From the NCBI GenBank assembly GCA_016490735.1, contig JAEMWC010000453.1, forward strand, positions 191,001 through 255,000: a stretch of DNA of 64,000 bases. Direction: 5' to 3'. Origin of the DNA: Pachyseris speciosa. Lineage: Eukaryota; Cnidaria; Anthozoa; Scleractinia; Pachyseridae. A program made the position numbers and the translations under genes. This document shows positions 12,798 to 24,739 of the stretch, one piece after another (the first letter of the stretch is position 1; each line of letters starts with the position of its first letter). The notes under the pieces were generated by a model, which was not told where the DNA came from, made no database searches, and saw nothing but the letters and a program-made list of their open reading frames with translations.

Positions 12798-12853
12798 GAG
12801 GTTATGTTTGTTTGAGAGCGTGCTACTCAGATCAAAGAAAAATGTCCATTGTC

Positions 12854-12926
12854 GGCTTTCCGTGGTACCTTGATGTAGGGAAATGTCGATCTCTGCCCTT
12901 CCCTGCATCAAGGTACCACGGAAAGC
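12854..12926. repeat. Perfect-arm hairpin
   Basis: GCTTTCCGTGGTACCTTGATG at 12854 is mirrored by CATCAAGGTACCACGGAAAGC ending at 12926, a stem of about 21 bp with a 30-nt loop. It lies just outside the foldback element. Confidence 0.8.
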
Positions 12927-12979
12927 GGTAAAAATCTCGAGCAAAAACTTACCTTTCAAATCCGCCCACGGTACCATGT

Positions 12980-14300
12980 TACCACCAATAGCGTAGCTCC
13001 ATATTCTGTATATTTAAATCCCCTGGGGGTGGGGGCGAGGAAAGAGGGAAGGCGTAACTTGTTCCCATCACCCCCTCCCTCGACTCCTTAAAATTAATAT
13101 TTGCAATGTTATGGTGTTAGCCAAGTGGCTATTAAAGTATGCGCAGAAAAATATCGTAATGAAGCATTAAACAGTTTCAGAAAAATATAAAGCTAAATAC
13201 AAGATTTTCATGTACCGGACTGAGCATTTTTATTAAGTTAAAAATTAAATCGATAGTTTCTCCTTAATTTTTTTCAATTTTATTTAAAGTAGTGTGTTGA
13301 ATTAGATCACGCTTTTCACAGTGAGTGACGTTTGCTTTCAGTTGCGGTTTTCGATAACTTGTTTTATGTCAGACTTATGTCAACAGCTTACTCAACAAGA
13401 ACGGAAGAAAAAAGAAGATATCAGCAACAGAGAGAAAAAAATTTAAACTAACTGCTACAACCAGTAAAATCCACATGTTCGCTGAGATGATATGAAAGGA
13501 TTTTATGTACACAGCCAATTCTTTCTTCCTCCAGTAACGATGACAGCGTTGTTTCTTTACGAAAAATGCGTTGCATTGTTTTGTTGGTAGCATATTATTC
13601 AGTGCTGTATTCAGTGATGGTTATTGTCACATATAATTCAAAACATCACGCCCTAAGTTCATGTTAGACTCGAACTTTGATCAGAGAGCACGATGTTCCA
13701 TTTATTTCAACCTATTGATATGATACTGGTAACCGTTTTGTGCGAGTGTGGATGTGAATAATAATAACTGCAAACTGAGTGGTGTTAAAAGGAAGCCGGT
13801 ACCGCGGTTTTGACTCGTAGTTGTTCGCAAGCCGACTTAATTAAGGCCGCGATTCCACAATGCGTTTGACAGCTTGCAGCTATTGGAAAGATAAAACGAT
13901 TTGCTGATGTCGCCACTCCTCGGGAAAAGGAAAAATCAGAGAGGTACGTAAAACGTAGTTATATATAATACATGCACGTGACACTTACGTTGATAGTATT
14001 TTTGTGGACCATGCATTGTCCTTGAGATAAGCTACAACTACACCAGTTCTAAGGAGAATTTGTATACTTATCCCATGGTAGATATCAAAATTTGTTAGCC
14101 GGAAAGTACGATTGTGAATGACTCAAAACGGATACCCGACTGACTCATAAAATAGCCGAACAAGAGTTTTGGTTCAGTTCTTCTGATTCTCTTCTGATAG
14201 CGTTACTACACGGTGCGAAACACGTGTATTTCGAAGTCAAATAATTTTAAATTAATTTCATGGTGTTTATCTATTGTTATAATAAAGTTTCGATATAACG
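12980..14300. other. No gene recognised
   Basis: AT-rich sequence without a supported exon, tandem array or inverted-repeat element. Confidence 0.4.
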
Positions 14301-14328
14301 CACGCTTGATTGGTTAAAACAGCGTCCT

Positions 14329-14664
14329 TTATGACAGTGCAGATGCACGGCCAGCTACGCATGCCATCGACCCAAATGGAATTTCCGAAGTTTTCCGCCC
14401 TTGGTTTTTATTTTGTCCCAGACGTCTTGTACGACCTAGAAAACGAGTATGAAAACGAGCGTTAGCCTCAATGGATTTGGAAGACGCTTCTGCCGGTAAA
14501 ACCACAAATAACAGCATGAAAATCAAGTGTATTTTCAGAAATCGCTGAAAGTTGAAGTTGAAGTTAAAGTTGTCCGAGTCGCGCAGCAATTTCAGTAACT
14601 TGTAAAAGCGCAATTGAAAATCCTTAATTTTACGACGACTCATTCCGATTTGTGTTAATAACAT
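14329..14664 (-). CDS. Doubtful 111-codon open frame with a hydrophobic segment
   Basis: The minus-strand frame has a hydrophobic stretch near residues 45-57 (IHLIFMLLFVVLP) followed by AEAS, which could be a late signal peptide, and then a basic region with an RTRR site. A long basic N-terminus precedes the hydrophobic part, which is unusual. A GAAGTT triplet-like run makes the NFNFNFN segment low complexity. No homologue is recognised and no splice or polyadenylation context supports it. It may be chance. Confidence 0.15.
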   Translation of the reverse strand: MLLTQIGMSRRKIKDFQLRFYKLLKLLRDSDNFNFNFNFQRFLKIHLIFMLLFVVLPAEASSKSIEANARFHTRFLGRTRRLGQNKNQGRKTSEIPFGSMACVAGRASALS

Positions 14665-14694
14665 AAGGGTAAAATTTTCTTAACAGCTGATGAG

Positions 14695-14850
14695 GCATGT
14701 CGAAAAACAGTCAGCCAAGCGAAGTAAAAACACTCGTTCGCTCGCAAGCCAAAGAAACAAACAATTCAACTTACTGTTTATAAATTTGCGTCCAAAACGA
14801 GTGTTGATGATTATTATTTGCATCCAATCGAGAGATAAATGTGAGTTTCA
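14695..14850 (-). repeat. Interspersed repeat, copy 2
   Basis: Inverted relative to 2640-2810. It shares CGAAAAACAGTCAGCCAAG and GCGTCCAAAACGAGT blocks. Confidence 0.65.
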
Positions 14851-15547
14851 TTCCTTAACAAAAGTAACAACAATTAAAGCAAATGTTAGAAGCCCAAATT
14901 TATTTAATTCACCTGTGCCGTAGAGGTTCCACTTGAAAATTCACATCCACTTATATTCCTACTTCTTTCGTGCTCTCGTCACTTCCTTGCGTGCCTTATA
15001 ACAGAAGACAGCACGATTTAGTATTTTTTATTTGTTAAAAGAATTCTGTTTTTCTAAACAAAACACTCAAACATTACGATTACAACTTCGAAAGTAGTTC
15101 GTGCCAGCGTCTTCAAATGGTGCTCTGTGGTTTGGATTTTAGTGCTTTAGTCCTCAGTAAATCAGGTTCAAACACAAAGGACCAAAGTCGCTCAAGGCTG
15201 CATAAAAGACTGATTTTTTTTTAACAATGTTTTTCAACGTGTTACTTATTTCATTTCATTGTCACTTTTTTAATGTTAAGCAAAGCAATTTGCAACGAGT
15301 GAGTACTCTTTAATTTCTCCACAGAGAGAACGGAGATACATTCGTTTCAAGATTAATTGGAAGAATTAACCAATCATTTGATTACTATTTTTAACCTATG
15401 CATATATGCTTAGGAAATACCGTTTTTGCTTTTATGATTTATTTCTTGTTCAAAGTTTGTCAGAACTGAAGTCATAATAATGTCTGAATAGCACCAACTG
15501 GTGTGTTGTACAATTATCACAGTCAGAAAACCGACTGCAATTTGGAA
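14851..15547. other. No gene recognised
   Basis: No exon or repeat could be supported here. Confidence 0.4.
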
Positions 15548-15589
15548 ACTGTCGGGGGCGTAGCGAGGCTTTTGAATAGTTGTAGGCCT

Positions 15590-15712
15590 GGAGGCCCAGT
15601 TGCTCGAAGCATGGTTAGCGTTAACCGGGGTTAAATGCCATGACAAACTGTAGGTTTTAATACATCTTAACCAATGGTTAGCGCTAACTATGCTTCGAGC
15701 AACTCAGCCCTG
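15590..15712. mobile_element. Short inverted-repeat element nested in the hAT element
   Basis: GGCCCAGTTGCTCGAAGCAT at the left pairs with ATGCTTCGAGCAACTCAGCCC at the right. Inner arms GGTTAGCGTTAACC and GGTTAGCGCTAAC are also complementary. A relative with GGCCCCGGTTGTTCGAAAG ends is at 32469-32731. Confidence 0.75.
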
Positions 15713-16299
15713 TTTTTAACGTGAGAGTCGTTATCACGCCGAAGGCGGGTATCGAGCGCCGAAGCTGCGAGTTCCTAGGGGGGTCCGCGGGCGTGCTTCC
15801 CCGGGAAATTTTTTCCTGAAACCTCTAAATTTCATGCATTCCTTAGACTCATAAAGTATTTATTAAGTCGAGATATATACCCTGAATTTCACTATAATGT
15901 TAAACAAGAGGCCAAAATTTTAATAATCCAGGAGTCCCTAAGCACGAAATCGCCATTTTGTTTGTCGTGACTGCAAATTGACCGTTTTATTTGCCATGAA
16001 TGAATGTGATCTGGACTCCCCTTTACCATGCACACAAATCTGAGAAAGATAAAAGGTTTTCCTAGAAGGGTTGCAATCCCCTTATCCTACCCCTTGCCTA
16101 TCCGCCACGGTCCGCTTTTAGATATATTAATAGAACCACTGATGCCACTAATCATTATGCATTTGCCGCTCGGCTGTCGCCGTTTTGCTAAGGTGAGATC
16201 AGGAGTACAAAGGTTTAAAATGGCAAACTTTTTTTCTAGCCATTTAAGAAAAAAAAACTACTTGGTAGCCTAAAAGAGGAGCTCTACCTCCTGCTTCCA

Positions 16300-16560
16300 T
16301 AGGCTGCGAAATCGTCAAGGATATCCTCAGCATTCAAAGAAACATCATGTTTATGAATATGCGTTAGCGCCAGCCCACTAAGATGTTCCTTTTCATTTTT
16401 GACCTCAAGTAGGTCTTGAGTCTTCTCAGGGCACTAAAAGACCTCTCTGCAGGGCGGGATTTGGTGATTTGCAGGGTAAGCAGAGTTGTGAAGGCCCTTG
16501 AAATGTTTAGAAACTCTTGTGGGTGGCAATAAGAGAGTGTTTCTGCAACGGTTGTCGGAA
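16300..16560 (-). pseudogene. hAT transposase C-terminal dimerisation domain, broken
   Basis: Read on the minus strand from about 16555, the frame gives SRPAERSFSALRRLKTYLRS, the hallmark of the hAT C-terminal dimerisation region (hATC). After one frame slip near 16385 it continues as GLALTHIHKHDVSLNAED and ILDDFAA before a stop. Upstream catalytic parts are not recognised, so this is a terminal remnant. The domain normally mediates transposase multimerisation; this copy cannot encode an active enzyme. Confidence 0.8.
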
Positions 16561-17796
16561 GATCTTACACTTTCTCCCATTGCCAGGGTACAGCCACCCT
16601 CGTTTTCTTTCGGGGACCAGGTAGCTCTGCACTGCGCTGGCTAATAAATTATTAATAAACCTGGACATTCATCTTAATTCATGATTCAATCAACTTATAA
16701 TGAGGGATTTGGATTGCTAACTTAAGAGCTTGCTTAAGATGTAGGCAAAGTACTAATGATTGAAGCTGCGTTTGAATGCGTTAGTACAGCTACATCTAGT
16801 TACTAGCTCATGTTTGCTACTGCTAAAAGTTTCATAATTCCAGTTTACGGAAGTTATTAAGCTTATTCAGATCGGACTTCCATGCAAACACTCTAAGTTC
16901 TGATGTCACTACACGTATTTGCTCACGGAACAAACAGTAGATAGCAACCATATAGCGCCGCGCGATAAAATTTGTAATATTATTTAAAATGGACAATGTA
17001 CTGTATATTCTTGAAACAAAGTACACGTAGAATGAAAATTCACACATTTTTCCTCTATCACATCGATAGTATACCTGGCAATCGTTTTCTTTTTGGATCT
17101 TCGCTGCGTGTTTCTGGTGCGCTGTATTGAAAATAAAATAAGTCGATACAAGCTTAAACTTAAGCATATGACATTATTTAGTTTGAACATTAACTCATTA
17201 AGAAACTCCAAGGTTTCCAAGTTTCACCAACAATAATTTATCCTTGTACCCTGCTGTATCTCTTAATTATCTTTAAGTAAAAAGCAGAAAAACATTACAA
17301 ACCTTAATTTAGGAAAGAAACTGTCGAAGGCTCCGCTTCGCTATGTAACCGCTGTAAGATTGTCGGTAGCACTTTTCATAGCGTGCGGGCTTCTAAGTTT
17401 TCCCTTGCTTTCGAGATCGTAATCTCACCCTTACAGGGTGGTTGCGATTGTTATAAGATACGTTGATAAATTGCGTTTCCTTTTTTTTATTATGCTGCGA
17501 AGAATTTCAGGAAATTGTTTATCTCTCACAACGGCGCAATAATATAGGACGGGTAGGCTGAAAATTTGTAGGCCCGGGCCTACGGGCCTATAGGCTCGCT
17601 ACGCCCCTGACTGTACGGCCCTCTTCAGCTTGCCAGTTTATTCATGCACATGAGACCAATGAGCCACTAATGATAATACACTAATAACGTTTTAATTTTC
17701 CAAGCGCTCAATGAACATCCAACGGACAACTTCATACTCGCTGAACTCAAGGAACACCATGTGGAAGAGAAATTAAATGACCGAAAACAGACAAAA

Positions 17797-17862
17797 AAAC
17801 AACAACAACAAAACAAAACAAAACAAACAAGCAAACAAAATCAACAACAACAAAACAACCAA
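17797..17862. repeat. CAA/AAAAC-rich low-complexity tract
   Basis: Alternating CAACAA and CAAAA units, purine/A-rich, no other content. Confidence 0.85.
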
Positions 17863-18736
17863 GATGTAGGGAATGGTCCCAGGAGGCTCAATATCTAGCG
17901 GTGCACCTTACCTTGCGGCCGTCACGGAAAAAAAGTACAGCAATGTGGTAAATTTTCGTTCGCTGCTTTATCTTTTGAACCGGCCCGCTTCTGGTATTAC
18001 TGCCGGAATTTTATCTTCGCAATTGAATTTCTTCCCTATTTTTACACAGCTGTTTGTCTTTGAATCTTAATCCGTGAAATCTCTATCGTTCTGGTTGTAA
18101 AGACACTTTTACAGCGGCACTGCTGTTTCATAAATTTCTTGCTAATTACGCTGCCGTGTTCGCTCTTGGACGCGCGTGTTTATGACATTGAGCTTTGCAC
18201 TGAACAAACAGACGCGGCAGCGCAGTATATTATGGGATGTGTTTCGATGGCAGATCCCAAAACTTTGGAGCGTTTACCATTTGCACAAAGAAATCGGTCG
18301 GAATGCAACGCTCTCTATTGTACAGGCTTTTCTCGTCAAAGATAGCTAAAAGCGCGCAAAAACGAACCGGGACAAAACGTGGTTTGACAAAGGCTACAGA
18401 AATTTTCCTGCCATTTCGGTTGGAATGGAAAAAGAGGAGTACGTATGAGGATTTCCATGTTTTTCGGAAATTTTCCGGAAGAATGAGCGGTACCATTTGA
18501 ATTCCCAACCGGAATTTTCGGTGTTTGTTGACAAATGGAAACCACCTTTCTTTCCATGTGATCGCACGTCCACAGTTGAGTTGACCGCAGTTAACTTAAC
18601 CACAGACGACCGCAGAAGATTTCTGCGTTTACAGAAAATGTGTTTCCACATGACTGCAAAGGCTGTTTGCAATTTCCTCCTCCTTGATCCGCGGTCGTCT
18701 GCAATCACATGGAAGCCAGGCTTTGTAAGTAGGCCT
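17863..18736. other. No gene; weak inverted-repeat signals
   Basis: CCATGTGATCGCA near 18555 and TGCAATCACATGG near 18700 form imperfect inverted arms. TTTTCCGG/CCGGAATTTTCGG blocks near 18470-18525 resemble sequence at 38515-38650. The ends of any element here cannot be fixed. Confidence 0.4.
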
Positions 18737-19330
18737 TGAGTTGTAACTCTCGTAAGTGGCCCTTCAAACAAAAATAAACTTTGCGAAAACAGCGCTTGAA
18801 AAAATCTTCGCTACACAAACAAACACCGCCCCCAAACACCTCTATCGGCGATCAGCCAATCAACTGCTATGTACGCTAACTTTTCTTCCGGTCACTTACT
18901 GTGGAAATTTTTCGCGTAATTTTATCTCCACGCAAACATTCGTTGTTCATTATGTCACATATTGTCCGTCTTGACTAAGTCTACTTGACCCAGTGTCATA
19001 GCCGAAAAACTAAAGTGAGCAACCTTCATGAAGCAAAGCAACTCTTTTGCAGCCAATATTCTTGCGCAACTCGCTCCGGTTGGCTGCATTCGCATTAATA
19101 TACCGTCAACGTAGACTTTTTAATGGAATCCTTTTTCAAGTGCGATCAGCTACGACAAATGAAAAACTTTTTTTCTTGCATTTCAGCTTCACTATTTTGA
19201 TCCTCATCATACAAACCTTTCACATACTGGGGTGATTAACAATGACCCTTCCACGAGTAGCAATTGGCCTATTGCTTCGGATGATTCGCAAGGTACCACG
19301 CCCTTTAAATGGACTGTATATAGACTGACA
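18737..19330 (+). repeat. Interspersed 630-bp repeat, copy 2
   Basis: Same order and orientation as 9037-9671: the TTGAGTTGTAACTCTCG start, an ACACAAACAAACACCGCCCC block, a TTCTTCCGGTCACTTACTGTGG block, and the GGACTGTATATAGACTG end. It differs by substitutions and short indels throughout. Confidence 0.75.
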
Positions 19331-19344
19331 TCTAACATTTTCAG

Positions 19345-19490
19345 GCAATCAAAATTTAAGCTAAGGAATCCCAACGATCAAATTCTTCTAGCTAACGAGA
19401 ACATCACTTTAAACAGAATTCAAACACCATGAGGTACTTAAAAATGCCTTTCTACAGTTTGGCTTGTTGGGTGCCTCTGCTCCCTGTCAG
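19345..19490 (+). repeat. Fragment related to the 21898-22331 element
   Basis: The blocks AAATGCCTTTCTA, GTTGGGTGCC and AATTCTTCTAGCTA recur in the same order at 22200-22335. It is probably a decayed right half of the same short transposon family. Confidence 0.55.
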
Positions 19491-19499
19491 TTTAAGTCC

Positions 19500-20360
19500 A
19501 GGGTACCCCCTTCTCCCAAGCTATCAGAGATCCAAACAAAGCTGATTAAGCATAGTATCAAACATTTTTACTGCTTCATTGTTTGTTGTTTCCCGAGAGG
19601 ATGCCTTCTTTTAAATATAATGTATGAAGTGAAGGGAGTTGTATTTCGTATTTAAGTACAGTCAGTGTTGTCATCATGACCATTTGCAGCAGAGCTGGAA
19701 TGTATTGTAACCTCAGAATATGGCTTCAGCTGAAGACTCCACTGTAAGGACGTTGTATGACTCAACTATCGCAAATGAATCATGATCAAGAGGATCGAAC
19801 TTGCTTTCCCTTAGATAACATTTGCGATATAATAATTTGAAAATTAATTAAGAACACCTCCGTCTGGTCTAACTTAAGTCAAGCACAGAAATAGCTTGAC
19901 CTCTTAAGCTCAAGCCATTCAGACAATTCAAACTGTCTGAATAGTACGTATTCAGGCTTTAATGGACTGTCTCCACTGTTTTCCAACCCTACCTCCCCAC
20001 CCCCAGGGAAATAGATTTGTCAAACTGTTAGCCACCTTTCGTCTAAGGAACGCATTTGCTTTGTACAGGTGTTAAACCCTGCTTGTTGTGATTAAATTAA
20101 CCTTGATATAAACGTTTGTAAATTACAAATGATCCATATCATTGACTGTCTCCACCGTCTTCCTTTAATCTTTCATCGTGATAATTGCCACTAGCGTTAC
20201 AAATAATGCTAATCCGGTAATGGAGCGGCCAGTGGTCGCTCAATTACAGTGTACATGGTATCAGAACAAATTAAAAACATCAATGTAAGTTAAATTAATA
20301 TGTTCAATTAGTAGACACTCTTCTGATGAATTCTGTGTACGATGAAGAACTAACAGTGTC
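19500..20360. other. No gene recognised
   Basis: No supported exon or repeat before the LINE fragment. Confidence 0.4.
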
Positions 20361-20369
20361 AGCTAGCAA

Positions 20370-21102
20370 TGCGTTCCATGCGGGGATTGATGCCTAGGCG
20401 TTCAGGGTGATGAAACACTCTCGTGGGAGGCTCACATCTCCGAAGTCGTCGGTAAAGTTGCTAAGGTACTTGCTGCCCTGAGGAGGCTAAGACCGATATG
20501 TCCCCAGAGTACCCTAGTCACAATTTACAAGTCATTGATTCCTCCGCATCTCGATTATTGCAGCGCTGTCTGGGGCTGCATCGGTAATGGCCTCAGCAAA
20601 AAACTAGAGAAACTACAAAACAGGGCTGCACGCATAATAGCAAGGTCTAGTTGGGATGCCAGATCTGCCCAGATTCTTCATGCCCTTAAATGGAATAGCC
20701 TCGCTGACAGACGTGCAAAGCAACTGAGATCTTTAATGTTCAAAACTGTAAATAACCTTGTACCCGAATACCTGTCTGATAAATTCGCAAGCGTTAATAC
20801 CATTCGCAGACATAGTCTACGAGGTGCGCAACATAACCTGTTTATTCCGCGGCCGAACGCTTAGGCCCTCAATAAGAATTTTCGTTATAGGGGCGCAGTA
20901 ACATGGAACAGTCTGTCAGCGGAGGCTAAGCAGGCCACTACTTTAAATAGTTTTTATTCCGCTATTGTACATTAGTAATTTCTTAACTTAGTTTAGCACT
21001 TATTATAGGATTTTTTAGTACTAGATTTTAAGTACTAGGTGTAATGCGCACCGCTCTTTAGAAGACCACTCTTTCATGAAAAGGATCCCGTGGGTAAATA
21101 AA
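20370..21102 (+). pseudogene. LINE reverse-transcriptase C-terminus and 3' UTR, 5'-truncated
   Basis: The frame reads ETLSWEAHISEVVGKVAKVL, then PPHLDYCSAVWGCIG, KLEKLQNRAARII and LHALKWNSLADRRAKQL, ending at a stop near 20862. The LDYCSAVW and LQNRAARI motifs are typical of the region after the catalytic core in CR1/jockey-type non-LTR retrotransposons. The catalytic YADD block is missing. Remains of a coding frame (AVTWNSLSAEAK) continue after the stop, so at least one mutation has occurred. The 3' end carries AATAAAG followed directly by (ATT)n, as expected of a reverse-transcribed insertion. Confidence 0.85.
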
Positions 21103-21119
21103 GTTATTATTATTATTAC

Positions 21120-21177
<58 letters not shown>
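21103..21177. repeat. (ATT)n tail of the LINE copy
   Basis: About 23 ATT units immediately after AATAAAGTT; interpreted as the 3' tail of the preceding LINE. Confidence 0.9.
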
Positions 21178-21891
21178 GTGTTTGTAAGCGTCAGCTGAAG
21201 AGGATGGGAGCCTGATCTTAAGTCGTGACTAGCCCTTACACGTCCATACGCAGGCGCGGAGATAAGGTCATAGAGAAGGAAGATGGATTTGTCAAACTGT
21301 TTTCCACCTTTCACCCAAGAAACGCGTTTGTTTTGTACAGGTGTTACACCCTGCTTGTAGTGATTTAATTTACCATGATATGAACTTTTGTGAAGTACAT
21401 TACAAATGATCCATAACATTATCCCTCTTTTAAGTTGCATGTAAACTACGTACGACACTTAATTTACACTGAGCCACTGTATTAAATATTATGATGTTAG
21501 ATCACTCTAACAATCTTCTAGGCGATAGACAGCGGCTTGGAGACGAAAAGAAAAAAAAATTGGGGAGTCAAGAAAAATAATTAAAACACACCACTCAGCA
21601 CTTATTCGCCGATCTCAAATATCTTAGCATGAAGGCTAATAAGAGATTGTCAAATCTCTATACAGGATGTTCCTTAATACAGGCGAGTGATTAAAACTTA
21701 GCTTATGTGACTTAATATCCAGGTTCACATTTGAGAAAGGCTTGCAAGGTTATGCATTATAAATGTATAAGATAAGTATACGCTGTATGAATTTATCTCT
21801 TGCTGAATAAGTGGGTGTTTTTAACTAAAAACAATCGCAGTTAATTCATTGATGACATTGATTGGTCATCGCTATAATCTCGTGACTACAC

Positions 21892-22337
21892 AAAGCACAG
21901 GGGCACCCAACGACAAGTTTCGGAAGATATCTGTTCGGTGAAGGGTAATTCGCCTTGCGCTTTCGGGGTCGATTGAAGAGTGCACTCGGATTTTCGTAAC
22001 TAAAACGTGGCCTAAAATATTCGAAATTGGGAAATCATAGCCCCTGAAGTTTTCGGGAAGGTCGTAATTGCTGTTTTAGGCAGTCAAAAAGGTCAGCTAC
22101 CATTTTTGGAAAGAAAATAGTTCCCTAGGAAGTTCGTGGAAAGTTCATTTCTCTCAGGAAGATTTTGTTCCCTAACATTTTTGGGCAGTTAAAATTTCAG
22201 CTAGGGAATCCAAACAGATGAATTTCTTCTAGCTTATGAGAACATTACTCTAAACAGACATCAAACACGATAACGCACCCAAAAATGCCTTTCTATAGCT
22301 TTTGGTTGATTTTGCTCGTTGGGTGCCCCTGAAAGCA
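21892..22337. mobile_element. Short inverted-repeat transposon (non-autonomous, hAT-like ends)
   Basis: The element spans 21898-22331, beginning CAGGGGCACCCAACGACAA and ending in the complement of CAGGGGCACCCAACGAGCAA. AAAGCA is repeated exactly on both flanks (21892-21897, 22332-22337). There is no open frame of note. The CAGGGG ends suggest hAT, whose duplications are usually 8 bp; only 6 match here. Confidence 0.75.
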
Positions 22338-22459
22338 TACCAAATCGAAAATAAAGACTGAAATAAAAACAACTTTAGGCACATGAATGGCAAATTGAGC
22401 ACCGGAAGTCGCGTTCAGTTCTTTCTAATTAACCCAGTTAAAACCATCATTCTTAAAAA

Positions 22460-22975
22460 CTTTTAAATACTGCAAAATGATCCCGAACCTGCTAGAATCT
22501 TTTCTCAACCACCATTGATTTCATTCCAACGAGACAGAAATGTAGTCAGAAGCGCATTCAAAACAAATGAGCTACCTGGCACTTCCGCGGTCGTGATGCA
22601 AAACTTGTCCTTTCATTCACTGAAAGCTGGCAAAATATCGGCCCTAAGCGATCTGCTTAAGTCACTGATCGTTTCACGTGTACCTCCGCAAATATTGCAT
22701 AAACTGTACATTATACAAAAAGTTACACATCGGTGAAACAGGAATAAGACTACGCGATCGATTCCGAGAACACCTACGCGATGTTGAGAAAGATGCCAAA
22801 GACGCATCTAAACCAGTCGCCCGGCATTTTAAGATTAGCATGTACCTTCAGGGGTATCTCTAACCTTCTAACCTAAGGGCTGTAGTGACTCTCAATTATA
22901 ACCCAGATACCATAAACCTAATATCAAATTAAAGCTAATTGTACTAACTATTCGAATACTTCATTAACGCCTGCG
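22460..22975 (+). pseudogene. Penelope-like element 3' end (linker plus GIY-YIG domain)
   Basis: The frame runs PPLISFQRDRNVVRSAFKTN, then after frame slips KLYIIQKVTHR and GETGIRLRDRFREHLRDVEK with DAKDASKPVARHF. This is the order found at the C-terminus of Penelope-like retroelements, where a GIY-YIG nuclease follows the reverse transcriptase. A stop replaces part of the domain at about 22737, and the reverse transcriptase is absent. Its 3' flank is shared with the copy at 8430-8700. GIY-YIG nicks target DNA during insertion; this copy is dead. Confidence 0.85.
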
Positions 22976-23159
22976 TCGCAACTGGAGGTTGGATGCCCAG
23001 GGACTTGGGGCTGGTACCGCCGACCCAAACCAGGTCGGTAGAACACCCCATAAGCCAGCCTTACTCGCAACCCAGCCACGAGCGCCGCCCACCATCCCCA
23101 GCCCTAAACCAAGCAACCATCACCCTGAACCAGGAGTTCAGTGGAAGAAAAATAAATAA

Positions 23160-23240
23160 ATAACTAATAATAATAATAATAATAATAATAATAGTAATAA
23201 TAATAATAATGATAATTATTATTATTAGTAGTAGTATTAT
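23160..23240. repeat. (AAT)n/(ATT)n microsatellite
   Basis: AATAAT units switch to ATTATT with GTAGTAGTA inside. It may be the tail of a retroelement ending near 22970-23160. Confidence 0.85.
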
Positions 23241-23259
23241 TATGGTAAAAGTAAATTAT

Positions 23260-24660
23260 AATTATCATAAAAAATTCCCAGAATCCCTTGAGGATAAATT
23301 TTTTAAGCTTTATAATTTTGGCAATTTTATACCTTGAGGTGGTTCACACCAGGTGAAGATAACATTTGCCACAGAATATCTGTTAACTCAAAGCCAGGGT
23401 GATGATGATGTCATCAGTCACGTGACAATCCCTGCATTAGCGTTTTAGGCTACTGTCACAACATTTCTTGATCAATTTAAAGGGAAATAGGATATTTGAG
23501 GTTTCATTAGTGTGTGGCATTTGAAAATGACCACTTGGCATCTGGCATTTGAAATTTAAGAGGGCAATGCAGATGAGCGAGAACTTTGGAGGACTAGGTC
23601 TAGTGCTTTGTAGACTCGACGTTACTTTACACGAAATCGAAAATTTGAGAAAAAGTCAGGTTCCACCTAAATGTTTTGGAAATAACCAGAAGCAAGGCAT
23701 GACGTCACCAGTCACCTGGTCAGAGCGTTTGAAATATTTTAGTTTGTGTTTAAAGTACATTAGTCTTCATAAAACGACAAGGTTTGGCTGTGTTAATCTT
23801 GAAGTCTTCACATTGTACCGTGTCTGAGTAATTATAGCTCCGTTTACTAAACATAAGCGAAAGAAAAATGGGCCGCAAGTTTAGAGATTGCGGAAATTTA
23901 ACGATTTCGGGAGTTCAAATCGAAACGGTGACTTCTGTTTTAGAGCCTTCAACTATTCTTTTGTAAGAGATATGTTTGTTTTAAAAACAAATGTTCAGCC
24001 TTCGTAAATAAAGAGGACATTTGACGCGAAAATTCTGCATTTGGCCGCCATATTGCATTTAAAGCTTTCCGGGGGAGGGGGGAATGCGGGCTCTACAGAA
24101 ATGTTCAGTCCAAGAGTAATTTCATGAATTCTTCAAACGAATTTTCACAAGGCCAGCTCTGAAAGATTCTCTAAGTTTTCAACAAACAATAAAACAAGAA
24201 AATGGATATTTTGGTCATATCGGGTGGAGAAAATACCTCCCCACAAAAAAATATGCATTGGTTTCCCCCTTGATTGAACACAGTTCGATGTTGTTTTGGA
24301 CAATTTCAACTTGAAAATTGCTATTGGGTTGGTTTTCTCAAATGAATCACAGCTGCAGAGCTCTATTTAGTTGTTTTTAGAGAGACTTTGCACGTCAATT
24401 TACGCGGACTCGCGGATTTTACATTGCATTGAAGATAAACGTACGTGATGCGGTACTGTCTACAGCTGTATGACTCTGGCAGTTGCGTGAAACGTCTTTC
24501 GAAGTACTGATCCTAGAAGAATGAAAGAACCCTGAGAGCGATTACTATTTTGAAGAAGGATCTTTAACATTCTTACAAGCCTCTAAGGTTGGAGTTGGTT
24601 GACGATTTCGTTATAACAGAATTGAAGGAGCCAAGAAGTGTCTTGGCCTCGGCAGTCCAA
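23260..24660. other. No confirmed gene; possible promoter area
   Basis: No exon is supported. GGCCGCCATATTG near 24040 resembles a YY1-type site (CCGCCATNTT), and a similar GGCCGCCATCTT occurs near 25161. Such sites are common at animal promoters but are weak evidence alone. Confidence 0.3.
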
Positions 24661-24672
24661 CAAAATGACAAC

Positions 24673-24737
24673 ATGGACAATTATAACTTTGAACTGTTGA
24701 AGAGAAACTATTTTTCCAGGATTCAGGAGGTAGTCTG
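24673..24737 (+). CDS. Possible first coding exon, uncharacterised
   Basis: An ATG at 24673 opens MDNYNFELLKRNYFSRIQEV, ending at a good donor (CTG|GTAAGC) at 24738. No matching downstream exon could be identified, so product and even reality are uncertain. Confidence 0.25.
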
Positions 24738-24739
24738 GT

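Larger units (their letters stand above)
15553..17609 (-). mobile_element. hAT-like DNA transposon, degenerate
   Basis: The left end reads CGGGGGCGTAGCGAGGC and the right end is the complement of CAGGGGCGTAGCGAGCC. ACTGT flanks both sides (15548-15552 and 17610-17614). Only 5 bp match, whereas hAT elements normally duplicate 8, so the duplication is either decayed or the ends are slightly misplaced. A hAT transposase C-terminus lies inside on the minus strand, and a separate 120-bp inverted-repeat element is nested at 15590-15712. The subterminal sequence around 15770-15815 (GTCCGCGGGCGTGCTTCCCC) recurs at 46615-46655. Confidence 0.7.
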
